Positions 44,293 to 54,400 of a stretch of 64,000 nt of DNA are shown here, in pieces. The translations under genes were made by a program, and so were the position numbers. The stretch is from NCBI RefSeq assembly GCF_016785945.1, contig NZ_JAEMEF010000004.1, forward strand, positions 1 to 64,000, written 5' to 3'. Numbering within the stretch: position 1 is the stretch's first letter; each line of letters begins with the position of its first letter. The notes under the pieces are model-generated. The model saw only the letters and a program-made list of their open reading frames with translations, ran no database searches and was not told the DNA's origin. This DNA comes from Olleya sediminilitoris. Its GTDB lineage: Bacteria > Bacteroidota > Bacteroidia > Flavobacteriales > Flavobacteriaceae.

Positions 44293-45483
44293 TTAATTTA
44301 AAAATTCGAATATTCCACAAGCACCTTGACCTGTACCAACACACATGGTAACTGCACCATATTTACCTTTCATGTCTTGCTTACGCATTTCATCAAAAAG
44401 TTGTACAGATAATTTAGCTCCCGTACATCCTAATGGGTGACCCAATGCAATTGCACCACCATTTACGTTAATAATATCTGGGTTAAGACCAAGTTCTCTA
44501 ATTACTGCTAAAGATTGAGAAGCAAAGGCTTCGTTTAATTCAATTAAAGCTAAATCATCTTGTTTTAATCCTGCTTGTTTTAATGCTTTTGGTATTGCTT
44601 TAACTGGTCCAATTCCCATAATACGAGGCTCAACACCTGCAGCAGCATAGTTTACCATTCTTGCAATTGGCTCTAAACCTAGTTCTTTAACCATGTCTTC
44701 ACTCATAACCATTACAAAAGCAGCTCCATCACTCATTTGTGACGAGTTACCAGCTGTAACACTTCCTCCAGCAGCAAATACTGCTCTAAGTTTTGCTAAA
44801 GCTTCCTTACTGGTTCCTTTTCTAGGACCTTCATCTTTAGTTACTGTATATGATTTTGTTGCTTTTTTTCCGTTAGCATCAATGTAAGTTTGTTCTACTT
44901 CAATTGGTACTATTTGATCTTGAAAACGATTTTCAGCTTGTGCTCTTAAAGCTTTCATATGTGAATTGTAAGCAAATTCATCTTGGTCTTCACGAGATAC
45001 TTTAAACTGTTTAGCAACAGCTTCAGCAGTATTTCCCATTCCCCAATAATAATCTTCGTGACCCGATTTTACGATATCGTAGTTTAATTCTGGTTTAAAA
45101 CCAGTCATTGGTACACTACTCATGCTTTCTGCACCACCAGCAATAATACAATCTGCCATTCCAGCTTGTATTTTTGCAGTTGCCATACCAATAGTTTCTA
45201 CTCCAGAAGAGCAAAAACGGTTGACAGTTACTCCTGGAACATCTACAATATCTAATCCCATTAAAGAGATTAAACGTGCCATATTTAAACCTTGAGAACC
45301 TTCTGGCATTGCATTACCAACAATAACATCGTCAATACGCTTTGGGTCTAAACCTGGCAATTCCTTCATCATATACTTGATGGTTTCTGCTGCCAATTCA
45401 TCTGTTCTTTTAAAACGGAACACGCCTTTTGGTGCTTTACCAACTGCGGTTCTATATGCTTTTACTATATATGCTGTTTTCAT
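44293..45483 (-). CDS. fadA: Acetyl-CoA C-acyltransferase (thiolase)
   Basis: 396 aa, the normal thiolase length. The catalytic cysteine is in TVNRFCSSGVETIGMA (near residue 90). The second half has GGAIALGHPLGCTGAK and CVGTGQGACGIFEF (His and Cys of the active site, near 345-390). It cleaves 3-ketoacyl-CoA to acetyl-CoA and a shortened acyl-CoA. It lies 5 bases after the hydroxyacyl-CoA dehydrogenase gene and 27 before the dehydrogenase gene in one operon. Confidence 0.95.
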   Translation of the reverse strand: MKTAYIVKAYRTAVGKAPKGVFRFKRTDELAAETIKYMMKELPGLDPKRIDDVIVGNAMPEGSQGLNMARLISLMGLDIVDVPGVTVNRFCSSGVETIGMATAKIQAGMADCIIAGGAESMSSVPMTGFKPELNYDIVKSGHEDYYWGMGNTAEAVAKQFKVSREDQDEFAYNSHMKALRAQAENRFQDQIVPIEVEQTYIDANGKKATKSYTVTKDEGPRKGTSKEALAKLRAVFAAGGSVTAGNSSQMSDGAAFVMVMSEDMVKELGLEPIARMVNYAAAGVEPRIMGIGPVKAIPKALKQAGLKQDDLALIELNEAFASQSLAVIRELGLNPDIINVNGGAIALGHPLGCTGAKLSVQLFDEMRKQDMKGKYGAVTMCVGTGQGACGIFEFLN

Positions 45484-45488
45484 TTTTC

Positions 45489-47897
45489 TTAGTTTCTTAA
45501 AGGTTTACCTTTTGTTAACATGTGTTGAATTCTTTCCAATGTCTTTCTTTCAGTACAAAGAGAAAGGAATGCTTCACGTTCTAAATCCAATAAATATTGC
45601 TCGTTAACTAAAGTAGGTTCAGATAAATCTCCACCAGCCATAACATAAGCTAATTTATTTGCAATTTTCATATCGTGTTCTGAAATGTAGTTAGAGTCCT
45701 GCATAGAGTCTGTTCCTACTAAGAACATACCTAAAGCTTGTTTACCCAATACTTTTACATCAGTACGTTTTACAGGTTGTGTGTAACCAGAATTAGCCAT
45801 TAACATCGCGTGTTGTTTTGCAACTGCTATTTGACGGTCTTTATTTACAACCACCACATCTTTTCCTTTTTGAAGTAGGTTTAAATCGAAAGCTTCATAA
45901 GCTGAAGTCGATACTTTAGCCATACCAATAGTTAAGAAATGCTCTTGTAACACGTTAAGTTGTACGTCTCCTTTTTGGAAAAGATCTTGCGCTCTTAAAG
46001 CCATTTCTTTAGATCCACCACCACCAGGAATAACACCAACACCAAACTCTACAAGTCCCATGTAAGTCTCAGCTGCTGCAACTACTTTGTCTGCATGTAG
46101 TGATAATTCACATCCACCACCTAAAGCCATTCCGTGAGGAGCAGAGATAGTTGGGATAGAAGAGTATCGCATACGCATCATTGTGTCTTGGAAATATTTG
46201 ATAGCCATGTTAAGCTCGTCATATTCTTGCTCTGCAGCCATCATGAAAATCATTCCGATGTTTGCACCAACCGAGAAGTTTGCAGCTTGGTTACCAACTA
46301 CTAATCCAGCAAAATCTTTTTCGGCTAAATCAATAGCTTTATTTAAACCTGCAAGAACGTCTCCACCAATAGTATTCATTTTAGATTGGAATTCTACGTT
46401 AAGGATTCCGTCACCTAAATCTTCAACAACAACGCCAGAATTTTTAAATACCTCGTTTGTTTTTCTGATGTTATCTAGGATGATGAAACTATCTTGACCA
46501 GGAATTTTTGTTTGTGTTTTAGAAGGAATATCATAGTAATATGTTGCACCTTCTTTTACTGTGTAAAAAGATGTATTACCAGAAGCAATCATGTCATTAA
46601 CCCAAGCAGCTGGTTCTAAACCTTCAGCTTTCATTAACTCGATACCTTTTTCTACACCAATAGCATCCCAAATTTGAAATGGTCCGTGTTCCCAACCAAA
46701 ACCAGCTTTCATAGCATCGTCAATTTTATAAACATCGTCTGAAATTTCTGGAATACGATTAGATACGTAAGCAAATAATGCAGTGAAGCTTTTTCTATAA
46801 AACTCACCAGCTTTATCTTTTCCTTTTACTAATACTTTAAAACGGTCAACAACTTTATCAATCGTTTTCGTAAGTTCTAAAGTTGCAAATTTTGCTCTTT
46901 TAGAAGGTCTATATTCTAAGGTGTTTAAGTCTAAAGCTAAAATCTCTTTTTTGCCTTCAGCAGAAACACTCTTTTTATAAAATCCTTGTTTAGTTTTACT
47001 TCCTAACCATTTGTTTTCCATCATGGTGTTGATGAAATCTGGTAATTCAAATAACTCTAAACGTTCGTCATTAGGACAGTTTTCTCTAATTCCGTTAGCC
47101 ACGTGAACTAAAGTATCTAATCCAACAACATCTACTGTACGGAAGGTTGCAGATTTAGGACGACCAATTACTGGTCCTGATAATTTATCTACTTCTTCAA
47201 TAGTTAAATCTAAATCTTTAACTGCGTGGAATAAACTTTGTATGCTGAAAATACCAACTCTGTTTCCGATGAAAGCAGGTGTGTCTTTAGCAACAACAGA
47301 AGTTTTTCCTAAGAATTTTTCACCATATTCATTTAAAAACTCTAATACAGAAGCATCTGTATTTGGTCCTGGAATGATTTCGAATAATTTTAAGTAACGT
47401 GCTGGGTTGAAAAAGTGTGTTCCACAGAAATGTTTCTGGAAATCTTCACTACGTCCTTCGTTCATGAATTTAATTGGAATACCAGAAGTATTAGAGGTAA
47501 TTAAAGTTCCTGGTGTTCTGTACTGTTCTAGTTTTTCAAAAACTTGTTGTTTAATATCAAGTCTTTCTACTACAACTTCCATAATCCAATCTACATCTGC
47601 TACTTTAGCAATGTCGTCTTCTAAATTACCTGTGGTAATGCGACTTGCAAAAGCTTGACTGTAAATAGGTGATGGTTTAGATTTTAGTGATGCAGTTAAG
47701 GCATCGTTTACTAATCTGTTTCTAACGACTTTGTCTTCTAAAGTTAGACCTTTAGCTTTTTCTTTGTCGTTTAATTCTCTAGGTACGATGTCTAATAATA
47801 GTACATCTACACCAATGTTGGCGAAGTGACAAGCGATACCGCTTCCCATAATTCCGGAACCAATAATGGCTACTTTTTTAATTCTACGTTTGCTCAT
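45489..47897 (-). CDS. fadN: 3-hydroxyacyl-CoA dehydrogenase/enoyl-CoA hydratase (FadN type)
   Basis: 802 aa. The NAD-binding dehydrogenase comes first (IIGSGIMGSGIACHFANIGV, about residues 10-29; FCGTHFFNPARYLKLFEII near 155). The crotonase-like hydratase comes last (SVGANIGMIFM, GMALGGGCELSLHADKVVAA, GVGVIPGGGGSKE, about 540-640). This order is the reverse of FadB/FadJ and matches Bacillus FadN. It performs hydration and NAD-linked oxidation in beta-oxidation. It starts 2 bases after the MarR gene, so all four genes are one transcript. Confidence 0.93.
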   Translation of the reverse strand: MSKRRIKKVAIIGSGIMGSGIACHFANIGVDVLLLDIVPRELNDKEKAKGLTLEDKVVRNRLVNDALTASLKSKPSPIYSQAFASRITTGNLEDDIAKVADVDWIMEVVVERLDIKQQVFEKLEQYRTPGTLITSNTSGIPIKFMNEGRSEDFQKHFCGTHFFNPARYLKLFEIIPGPNTDASVLEFLNEYGEKFLGKTSVVAKDTPAFIGNRVGIFSIQSLFHAVKDLDLTIEEVDKLSGPVIGRPKSATFRTVDVVGLDTLVHVANGIRENCPNDERLELFELPDFINTMMENKWLGSKTKQGFYKKSVSAEGKKEILALDLNTLEYRPSKRAKFATLELTKTIDKVVDRFKVLVKGKDKAGEFYRKSFTALFAYVSNRIPEISDDVYKIDDAMKAGFGWEHGPFQIWDAIGVEKGIELMKAEGLEPAAWVNDMIASGNTSFYTVKEGATYYYDIPSKTQTKIPGQDSFIILDNIRKTNEVFKNSGVVVEDLGDGILNVEFQSKMNTIGGDVLAGLNKAIDLAEKDFAGLVVGNQAANFSVGANIGMIFMMAAEQEYDELNMAIKYFQDTMMRMRYSSIPTISAPHGMALGGGCELSLHADKVVAAAETYMGLVEFGVGVIPGGGGSKEMALRAQDLFQKGDVQLNVLQEHFLTIGMAKVSTSAYEAFDLNLLQKGKDVVVVNKDRQIAVAKQHAMLMANSGYTQPVKRTDVKVLGKQALGMFLVGTDSMQDSNYISEHDMKIANKLAYVMAGGDLSEPTLVNEQYLLDLEREAFLSLCTERKTLERIQHMLTKGKPLRN

Positions 47898-47899
47898 GA

Positions 47900-48355
47900 T
47901 TATTTTAAAGTGTGTTCTTTTTGATTGTAAATTTTTTTGTTAGAAATCATTTCGTTAATAGTTTCAGAAACTTCAAAAAAGTGTTTCAGTTTATCCTGAG
48001 GTATTTTACTTTTTATAGCCTCATTAAAAACAAGAACGCGTTCTCTTGCATCGTTTCTTTTTTCTTTTCCGTAAGGAGTTAAATATATCAAAACACCACG
48101 ACCATCGTTAGGGTTAGGTTTACGCATAATTAAATCTAACTCTTCCATACGTTTAAGTATACGAGATAGACTTGTTGCTTCCATACCCATAATTGGTCCT
48201 AGTGATGTAGAAGGAGTCCCTTCGTCTTGATCTATGCTTAATAAAGTAAAACCAGTTGCCATTGTTGTACCAAATTTAGCAGCCTCTTCATTGTACATTT
48301 TGTTGACAGCTAACCAAGTGGTTCTTAGCATGTAATCAATGGTTTTGTCTTTCAT
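47900..48355 (-). CDS. MarR-family regulator of the beta-oxidation operon
   Basis: 151 aa. The winged helix-turn-helix lies at about residues 45-110: SLGPIMGMEATSLSRILKRM is the recognition region, then ELDLIMRKPNPNDGRGVLIY and LTPYGKEKR form the wing. MarR dimers bind palindromes and are usually released by a small ligand, here plausibly an acyl-CoA. A perfect 28-bp palindrome sits over the promoter of this gene, so the protein very probably represses itself and fadN-fadA-fadE. Confidence 0.92.
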   Translation of the reverse strand: MKDKTIDYMLRTTWLAVNKMYNEEAAKFGTTMATGFTLLSIDQDEGTPSTSLGPIMGMEATSLSRILKRMEELDLIMRKPNPNDGRGVLIYLTPYGKEKRNDARERVLVFNEAIKSKIPQDKLKHFFEVSETINEMISNKKIYNQKEHTLK

Positions 48356-48383
48356 ATTGAAAACTCAATTAGTTTGTTACTTT

Positions 48384-48423
48384 CAAAGATAATAAAAATT
48401 TATTATGCATGCATAATAAATTT
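48384..48423 (-). promoter_or_regulatory. marR-fadNAE promoter with 28-bp perfect palindrome (MarR operator)
   Basis: On the minus strand a TATCTTTG box (48391-48384) matches the -7 consensus TAnnTTTG, 28 bases before the MarR start codon. Directly upstream, 48396-48423 is a perfect palindrome with half-site AAATTTATTATGCA, covering the place where a -33 box would lie. Bound protein would block polymerase. The palindrome was seen only once in the window. Confidence 0.8.
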
Positions 48424-48440
48424 CAAAAAAATGTGCACAA

Positions 48441-48472
48441 AAAAAAGCTACCTAAAGATAGATAGCTTTTTT
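48441..48472 (-). terminator. Terminator after the acyl-CoA ligase gene
   Basis: AAAAAAGCTA and TAGCTTTTTT form a 10-bp stem with a 12-base loop, with T-rich ends. It isolates the ligase gene from the marR promoter region. Confidence 0.7.
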
Positions 48473-48537
48473 AAAATAACAATGTTTTTAATTGTAAAAT
48501 ATTGCTAACCAATTAATTGGTTGGTGATTATTTTTTA

Positions 48538-50307
48538 CTAATGACCATAAATGTCATTGTACAATGCTTTATAACGTTCTTTAATAATTTTACGACGTAA
48601 TTTTAAAGTAGGTGTAAGGTGACCTCCTTCAACCGTCCATGCTTCTGGTGTTAATCTAAATTGTTTGATCTTTTCCCATTTAGCAAAGTTTTCGTTTGCA
48701 GCATCAATTTCTTCTTGAAAACGAGCTACAACCTCAGGGTTAGTTACAATTTCTTCATTAGTACCTAATGTTTTGTTGTGTATTTTAGCCCAATCTCTTA
48801 TAAAATCAAAATCTGGTTGTACAAATGCTGCTGGCATTTTTTCGCCTTCACCAATGACCATAATTTGATCTATAAATCTAGATTGCTTACATCTGTTTTC
48901 TAAAAGTTGTGGAGCAACATATTTACCACCTGAGGTTTTGAACATTTCTTTTTTACGATCTGTAATTTTTAAGAAACCTTCATTATCAATAACACCTATA
49001 TCTCCTGTATGGAAAAAGCCATCTTTAATTACTTCTGCGGTTTTTGCATCATCTTTGTAATATCCCATCATGACTTGTGGGCCTTTTACACAAATTTCAC
49101 CATCTTCAGCTATCTTAACTTCAGTACGATCCAGTAGTTTTCCTACTGTACCAATTTTAAATCCTCCGTCTCGCATATCATTAACAGATACAACAGGAGA
49201 GGTTTCGGTTAGTCCGTAGCCTTCCATAACACCAAATCCTGCTGCGTTAAATACACGAGCAAGCCTAGGTTGTAAGGCAGCACTACCTGATGCCATTACT
49301 GCAACTTCACCACCTAAAGCAGCTTTCCATTTACTGAAAATTAATTTATTAGCTAAGTTTAATTTTTGAGTATACCACCAGCCATTTTCTCCGTAAGGTT
49401 TATAATCTAAGCCAACTTCTACAGCCCAGAAAAATAATTTTTTCTTTATTCCTGTTAAATCAGCTCCTTTGGCAATAATTTTATCGTAAACTTTTTCCAA
49501 AAGTCTAGGTACAGCAGTCATCACTTGTGGTTTTACCTCTTGAGCATATTCGCTAATTTGATCAATAGGTGCATAATGTATTGAGGCACCACAATATTGG
49601 TATAAGTAAATAAGCATACGCTCATACACGTGGCAAAGCGGTAAAAAGCTTAAAGCTCTTGCTTTACCAAGCTCAATTGGTATGCGTTTAAAACTTTCTA
49701 GAGCATTACTAACAAGGTTGTCATGAGATAACATTACACCTTTTGGTCTTCCTGTAGTACCAGAAGTGTAAATTAATGTTGCTAAATCGCTGGCTTTAAC
49801 TTTGTTTTTTAAATTTTCAACTTCATTTTGGTTAGATGTGTCTTTACCTAAATCTAAAACTTCTTGCCAATTTTTACAGTCTTCTAGTTGATCAAAGCAA
49901 TATACTTCTATTAAAGAAGGTACTTCTGATTTTATTTTTTTTACTTTATCATATACGTCTTGACAAGAAATGAAGCAATATTTAGCTTCAGAGTGGTTGA
50001 GTACGTATGCATAGTCTTCTTCAGAAATGGTTGGGTAAACAGGTACATTCTGTGCACCAAGTTGTAAAATACCAATATCCATGATATTCCATTCTGTGCG
50101 GTTTGTAGAAGATATTACCGCTATTTTGTCATTTTGAGAAATTCCTAACCTTAGTAGTCCTCTACTAATAGTATTTGCTTTTTCAATATATTCTTTAGTT
50201 GAAATAGATATCCATTTATCATCATATTTTGTTGATAAAGCTTTTTCAAGATTATATTTTTCAAGTTGATAGTAAGGAAAATCGAAGAGTCTAGTTATTT
50301 CTATCAT
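48538..50307 (-). CDS. fadD: Long-chain fatty-acid-CoA ligase
   Basis: 589 aa. The AMP-binding loop is YTSGTTGRPKGVMLSHDNLV (about residues 178-197). The motif VMEGYGLTETSPVVS lies near 360, and FHTGDIGVIDNEGFLKITDR with KKEMFKTSGGKYV near 425-455. It activates long-chain fatty acids to acyl-CoA, supplying the beta-oxidation operon that lies just downstream on the same strand. It is a separate transcript between two terminators. Chain-length preference cannot be read from the sequence. Confidence 0.92.
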   Translation of the reverse strand: MIEITRLFDFPYYQLEKYNLEKALSTKYDDKWISISTKEYIEKANTISRGLLRLGISQNDKIAVISSTNRTEWNIMDIGILQLGAQNVPVYPTISEEDYAYVLNHSEAKYCFISCQDVYDKVKKIKSEVPSLIEVYCFDQLEDCKNWQEVLDLGKDTSNQNEVENLKNKVKASDLATLIYTSGTTGRPKGVMLSHDNLVSNALESFKRIPIELGKARALSFLPLCHVYERMLIYLYQYCGASIHYAPIDQISEYAQEVKPQVMTAVPRLLEKVYDKIIAKGADLTGIKKKLFFWAVEVGLDYKPYGENGWWYTQKLNLANKLIFSKWKAALGGEVAVMASGSAALQPRLARVFNAAGFGVMEGYGLTETSPVVSVNDMRDGGFKIGTVGKLLDRTEVKIAEDGEICVKGPQVMMGYYKDDAKTAEVIKDGFFHTGDIGVIDNEGFLKITDRKKEMFKTSGGKYVAPQLLENRCKQSRFIDQIMVIGEGEKMPAAFVQPDFDFIRDWAKIHNKTLGTNEEIVTNPEVVARFQEEIDAANENFAKWEKIKQFRLTPEAWTVEGGHLTPTLKLRRKIIKERYKALYNDIYGH

Positions 50308-50378
50308 TTGTTAGTTTGCGAAGTTAATGTTTTGCAAAGTATGAAATTTTATCTCGATTTCAAATAGTAGTTAAAAAA

Positions 50379-50402
50379 AGGAGCTGTAATTAAACAGCTC
50401 CT
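50379..50402 (-). terminator. Terminator between the AraC-family and ligase genes
   Basis: AGGAGCTGT-AATTAA-ACAGCTCCT forms a 9-bp stem followed on the minus strand by a run of Ts. It lies 166 bases past the AraC gene stop. The surrounding gap shows nothing else. Confidence 0.75.
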
Positions 50403-50567
50403 AAGCTAACTGATTGATAGCGTGAAAAAATGTTTTGATGATTTTTGTTTAATAACTAACTGTGTTTAAATGAATCCCTTAACTTCCATTTAAATTAAAT
50501 AAATCACATTATTTCGAAGCTAAATTATGTAAAATCTATTTAAATAAAATGTAAATTTTCGTAAAAA

Positions 50568-51374
50568 TTATTTTTTTAAATAATTTGATAGAAAAGGGGT
50601 TTTAGTATTAAAGTAGTCTGAAGGCTTTAAATTCATGAATAATTTAAAGTCTTTTGTAAAGTGAGAAAAATCGTAATATGCGTAATAATCAATTAATTGA
50701 GAGATAGGAGTGTTAGTAGTTTCGTACTTTCTCATAAGGCTTACAAACTTGAAAAGTTTAATGAATTTTAATGGTGTAAGGCCTATTGTTTTTTTAAACT
50801 GAGTTTCTAAATGTTTTTGAGATATTGGAAAAATTTTCAAAATTTCTTCAACATTTATTCTACCTTCTTTTTTATAAATAACATGAATAGCATCATCGAC
50901 TAACTTCGTATTTTTACTTTCATATAATTCAAGTTTTAATAGCTTTTTTTCTATCTTATTAGCTAATTCTTCACCTGAAAATTCTTGTTTAAAAATAGGA
51001 TCTAGTAATTGATATAGTTTTTGATCTACTTCAGATAGATTGATATGTTGGTCTGTAAATTTTGAAATATCTGTTTTTAAAATTTTATAAAGTGCAGTAG
51101 GGTGGAAGTTTATTCCAAAATTATAATATGGTTTTTGAGCAAGTAAAGTGTACGATTTGTATGATTGCCCAAAAACCACGATGCCTTTATTTTTAAAAAT
51201 TTTATCATTGACACCTGTTTGTAATGGTAATTGAGATTTGAAAAATAAAATATGTGACTGCGCTGTAGGAATAATTCTAGAGCTTAATGGTGTACTTGAT
51301 TGTTCAACATTAAGCTCGAAAAAATTTTGAATCAACTGGTTAGGTTTGCTACATTCAATGTATCTAAAATTCAT
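50568..51374 (-). CDS. AraC-family transcriptional regulator
   Basis: 268 aa. The N-terminal ~150 residues form a DUF6597-type sensor domain (RYIECSKPNQLIQNFFEL, SRIIPTAQSHILFF). The C-terminal double helix-turn-helix (about 160-258) includes FPISQKHLETQFKKTIGLTP and AYYDFSHFTKDFKLFMNLKP SDYF. It binds DNA as an activator or repressor; target and signal are unknown. It is transcribed alone, upstream of the acyl-CoA ligase gene and behind purL, with terminators on its 3' side. Confidence 0.88.
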   Translation of the reverse strand: MNFRYIECSKPNQLIQNFFELNVEQSSTPLSSRIIPTAQSHILFFKSQLPLQTGVNDKIFKNKGIVVFGQSYKSYTLLAQKPYYNFGINFHPTALYKILKTDISKFTDQHINLSEVDQKLYQLLDPIFKQEFSGEELANKIEKKLLKLELYESKNTKLVDDAIHVIYKKEGRINVEEILKIFPISQKHLETQFKKTIGLTPLKFIKLFKFVSLMRKYETTNTPISQLIDYYAYYDFSHFTKDFKLFMNLKPSDYFNTKTPFLSNYLKK

Positions 51375-51442
51375 TAATAGCTTTTTAAATTCAATGTGGT
51401 TATACTATAAACCTAATGATTTTTTTAAATTTCAGTATGGTT

Positions 51443-54400
51443 TTAGTCTTTTTTAACATTTATCCACTCTTTTGCATTTACAAAAGCTTCAATCCAAGGT
51501 GATACTTGATCTGTTCTATTGTTTGGGTAATTAGCCCAATTCCACTGAAAAGTTGAACGCTCAATGTGTGGCATCATTACTAAGTGACGACCAGTTTTAT
51601 CACATAGCATAGCTGTATTAAAGTCTGATCCATTTGGATTAGCAGGATAACTGTTGTAACCATATTTTGCTACAATATTGTAGTCAGATTCTGTTTTAGG
51701 AAGGTTAAATTTACCTTCACCATGACTTATCCAAACACCTAAAGTTGCATCTTTTAATGTAGATAACATTACAGAATTGTTATCTTGAACGGTAACAGAA
51801 GTAAAAGCACTTTCATGTTTTTTGGAGTCATTATGCAGCATTTTGCCATGTACATCATGTTCTGGATTTATTAATTCTAATTCCATAAATAATTGACATC
51901 CATTACAGATACCAACTGAAAGTGTATCTTCCCTATTAAAGAAGTCTTTAATAGCTTTATTAGCATTTGCATTATATTTAATTGCTCCAGCCCATCCTTT
52001 TGCAGAGCCTAAAACATCACTATTAGAAAACCCTCCAACAGCTCCTAAAAACTGAATGTCTTCTAGGGTCTCTCTTCCAGAAATTAAATCGGTCATATGT
52101 ACATCCTTAACATCAAATCCTGCTAAGTACATGGCGTTTGCCATTTCACGCTCTGAGTTACTTCCTTTTTCACGTAAAATTGCAGCTTTTGGACGTGGTT
52201 TGCTAGAGTCAATTACAGGTAATTGTCCTGTAAACTGTTTTGGAAAACTATATTGTAATGGTTGTTGAGCATAATTTTTATAGCGAGCTTCAGCAAGATT
52301 ATTTGCAGTTTGTTTTTGATCTAATAAATAAGATGTTTTATACCACATATCTCTTAATCTAGAGACTGTCATAGTAAAGACTTCAGCATCATTGATGATA
52401 CTTAAAACATCAGTATCAGTTACTTTTCCTATGTTATTAAAAGTAATGTTAGCATCTTTAAGTACCTTTTCTATTGAAGCATCTTTAGATTGGAATACAA
52501 TTCCTGAATTTTCTGCAAATAGTACTTTGTGTGAATCCTTTTCTTTTAAATCAGAAATATCTAATTCGGCACCAAGATTAACATCAGCAAAACATAGCTC
52601 TAATAAAGTGGTAATTAAACCACCTGATGCAACATCATGTCCAGCTACAATTTGATTATCTTTTATTAAATTTTGAATGGTATTAAACACTGTTTTTACA
52701 TAAGTAGCATCTTTAGTATTAGGCGTGTCATTACCGACTTTATTTAATACTTGAGCAAAACTACTTCCTCCTAATTTAAACTCGTCTTGAGAGATGTTTA
52801 TATAATAAATATCACCTTCATTTTTCTTAAAAACAGGTTCTACAACTTGTTTAATATTGTTACAGTTTGCTGCAGCAGAAATGATTACTGTTCCGGGAGA
52901 AATAACCTCTTCTGTAGTATATTTTTGCTTCATTGATAACGAATCTTTTCCTGTTGGAACATTGATTTCTAAATCAATAGCATATTCAGATATTGCTTTT
53001 ACCGCTTCGTATAATCTTGCATCTTCACCTTCGTTCTTACAAGGCCACATCCAATTGGCTGATAGAGATACAGATTGTAATCCATCTTTTAAAGGCGCCC
53101 AAATAATATTAGTCAAAGCTTCGGTAATACTGTTTCTACTTCCTGCAACAGGGTTAATTAATCCTGAGATAGGAGAGTGACCAATAGAGGTTGCAATACC
53201 TTCTTTACCATTGTAATCTAAAGCCATTACACCAACATTGTTTAATGGGATTTGTAATGGTCCAACACATTGTTGTTTAGCAACCTTACCACCAACACAA
53301 CGATCTACTTTGTTTGTTAACCAGTCTTTACAAGCGACAGCTTCTAACTGTAATACTTGATCTAAATAGTTGTAAAATTCATCAGATTTGTAAGTAACAT
53401 TGTTATAATTTCTGTTAATGGTATTGTCAGTCATTATAGTTTTTGGAGAACTTCCAAACATGTCTTCTAAGGCTAAATCCATTGGCTTGTCACCATTGGT
53501 TTTAGATTTAAAAGTAAACCTGTCGTTTCCGGTTACGTCACCAACAGTGTATATTGGAGATCTTTCTCGATCTGCAATTCTGTTTAAAGTTTCTAAATGT
53601 TTTTCAGCAATTACTAATCCCATTCTTTCCTGAGATTCGTTACCAATAATTTCTTTAGCAGATAATGTTGGATCACCAACAGGTAATTTATCTAAGTCTA
53701 TTGTACCTCCTGTTTCTTCAACTAACTCTGAAAGACAATTTAAATGTCCTCCAGCTCCATGATCATGTATTGAAACAATAAAATTTTCTTCACTTTCTAC
53801 CATGCCACGTACAGCATTGGCAGCACGTTTTTGCATTTCTGGATTGGATCTTTGTACTGCGTTTAGCTCAATACCTGTAGAGAACTCTCCAGTATCAGCA
53901 GAAGATACTGCAGCTCCACCCATACCAATTCGGTAGTTTTCACCACCTAAAATTACTATTTTATCACCAGTTTTTGGTGTGTCTTTTAATGCTTGATCTG
54001 CTTTACCGTAACCAATACCTCCAGCTTGCATGATGACTTTATCATAACCTAGTTTACGTGGTTTTGCTGTAGGATTTGCGTCTGTATTTTCATCATGTTC
54101 AAAAGTTAGTACAGAACCACAGATTAATGGTTGACCAAATTTGTTACCAAAGTCAGATGCACCATTACTTGCTTTTATTAGAATGTCCATTGGTGTTTGG
54201 TACAACCAAGGACGAGCTTCCATAGTTTGTTCCCAAGATCTAGTGTCTTCTAATCTAGAGTAAGAGGTCATATATACAGCTGTTCCAGCTAATGGTAATG
54301 ACCCTTTTCCTCCTGCTAAACGGTCTCTAATTTCTCCTCCAGATCCTGTTGCAGCTCCATTAAAAGGTTCTACTGTAGTAGGAAAGTTATGTGTTTCCGC

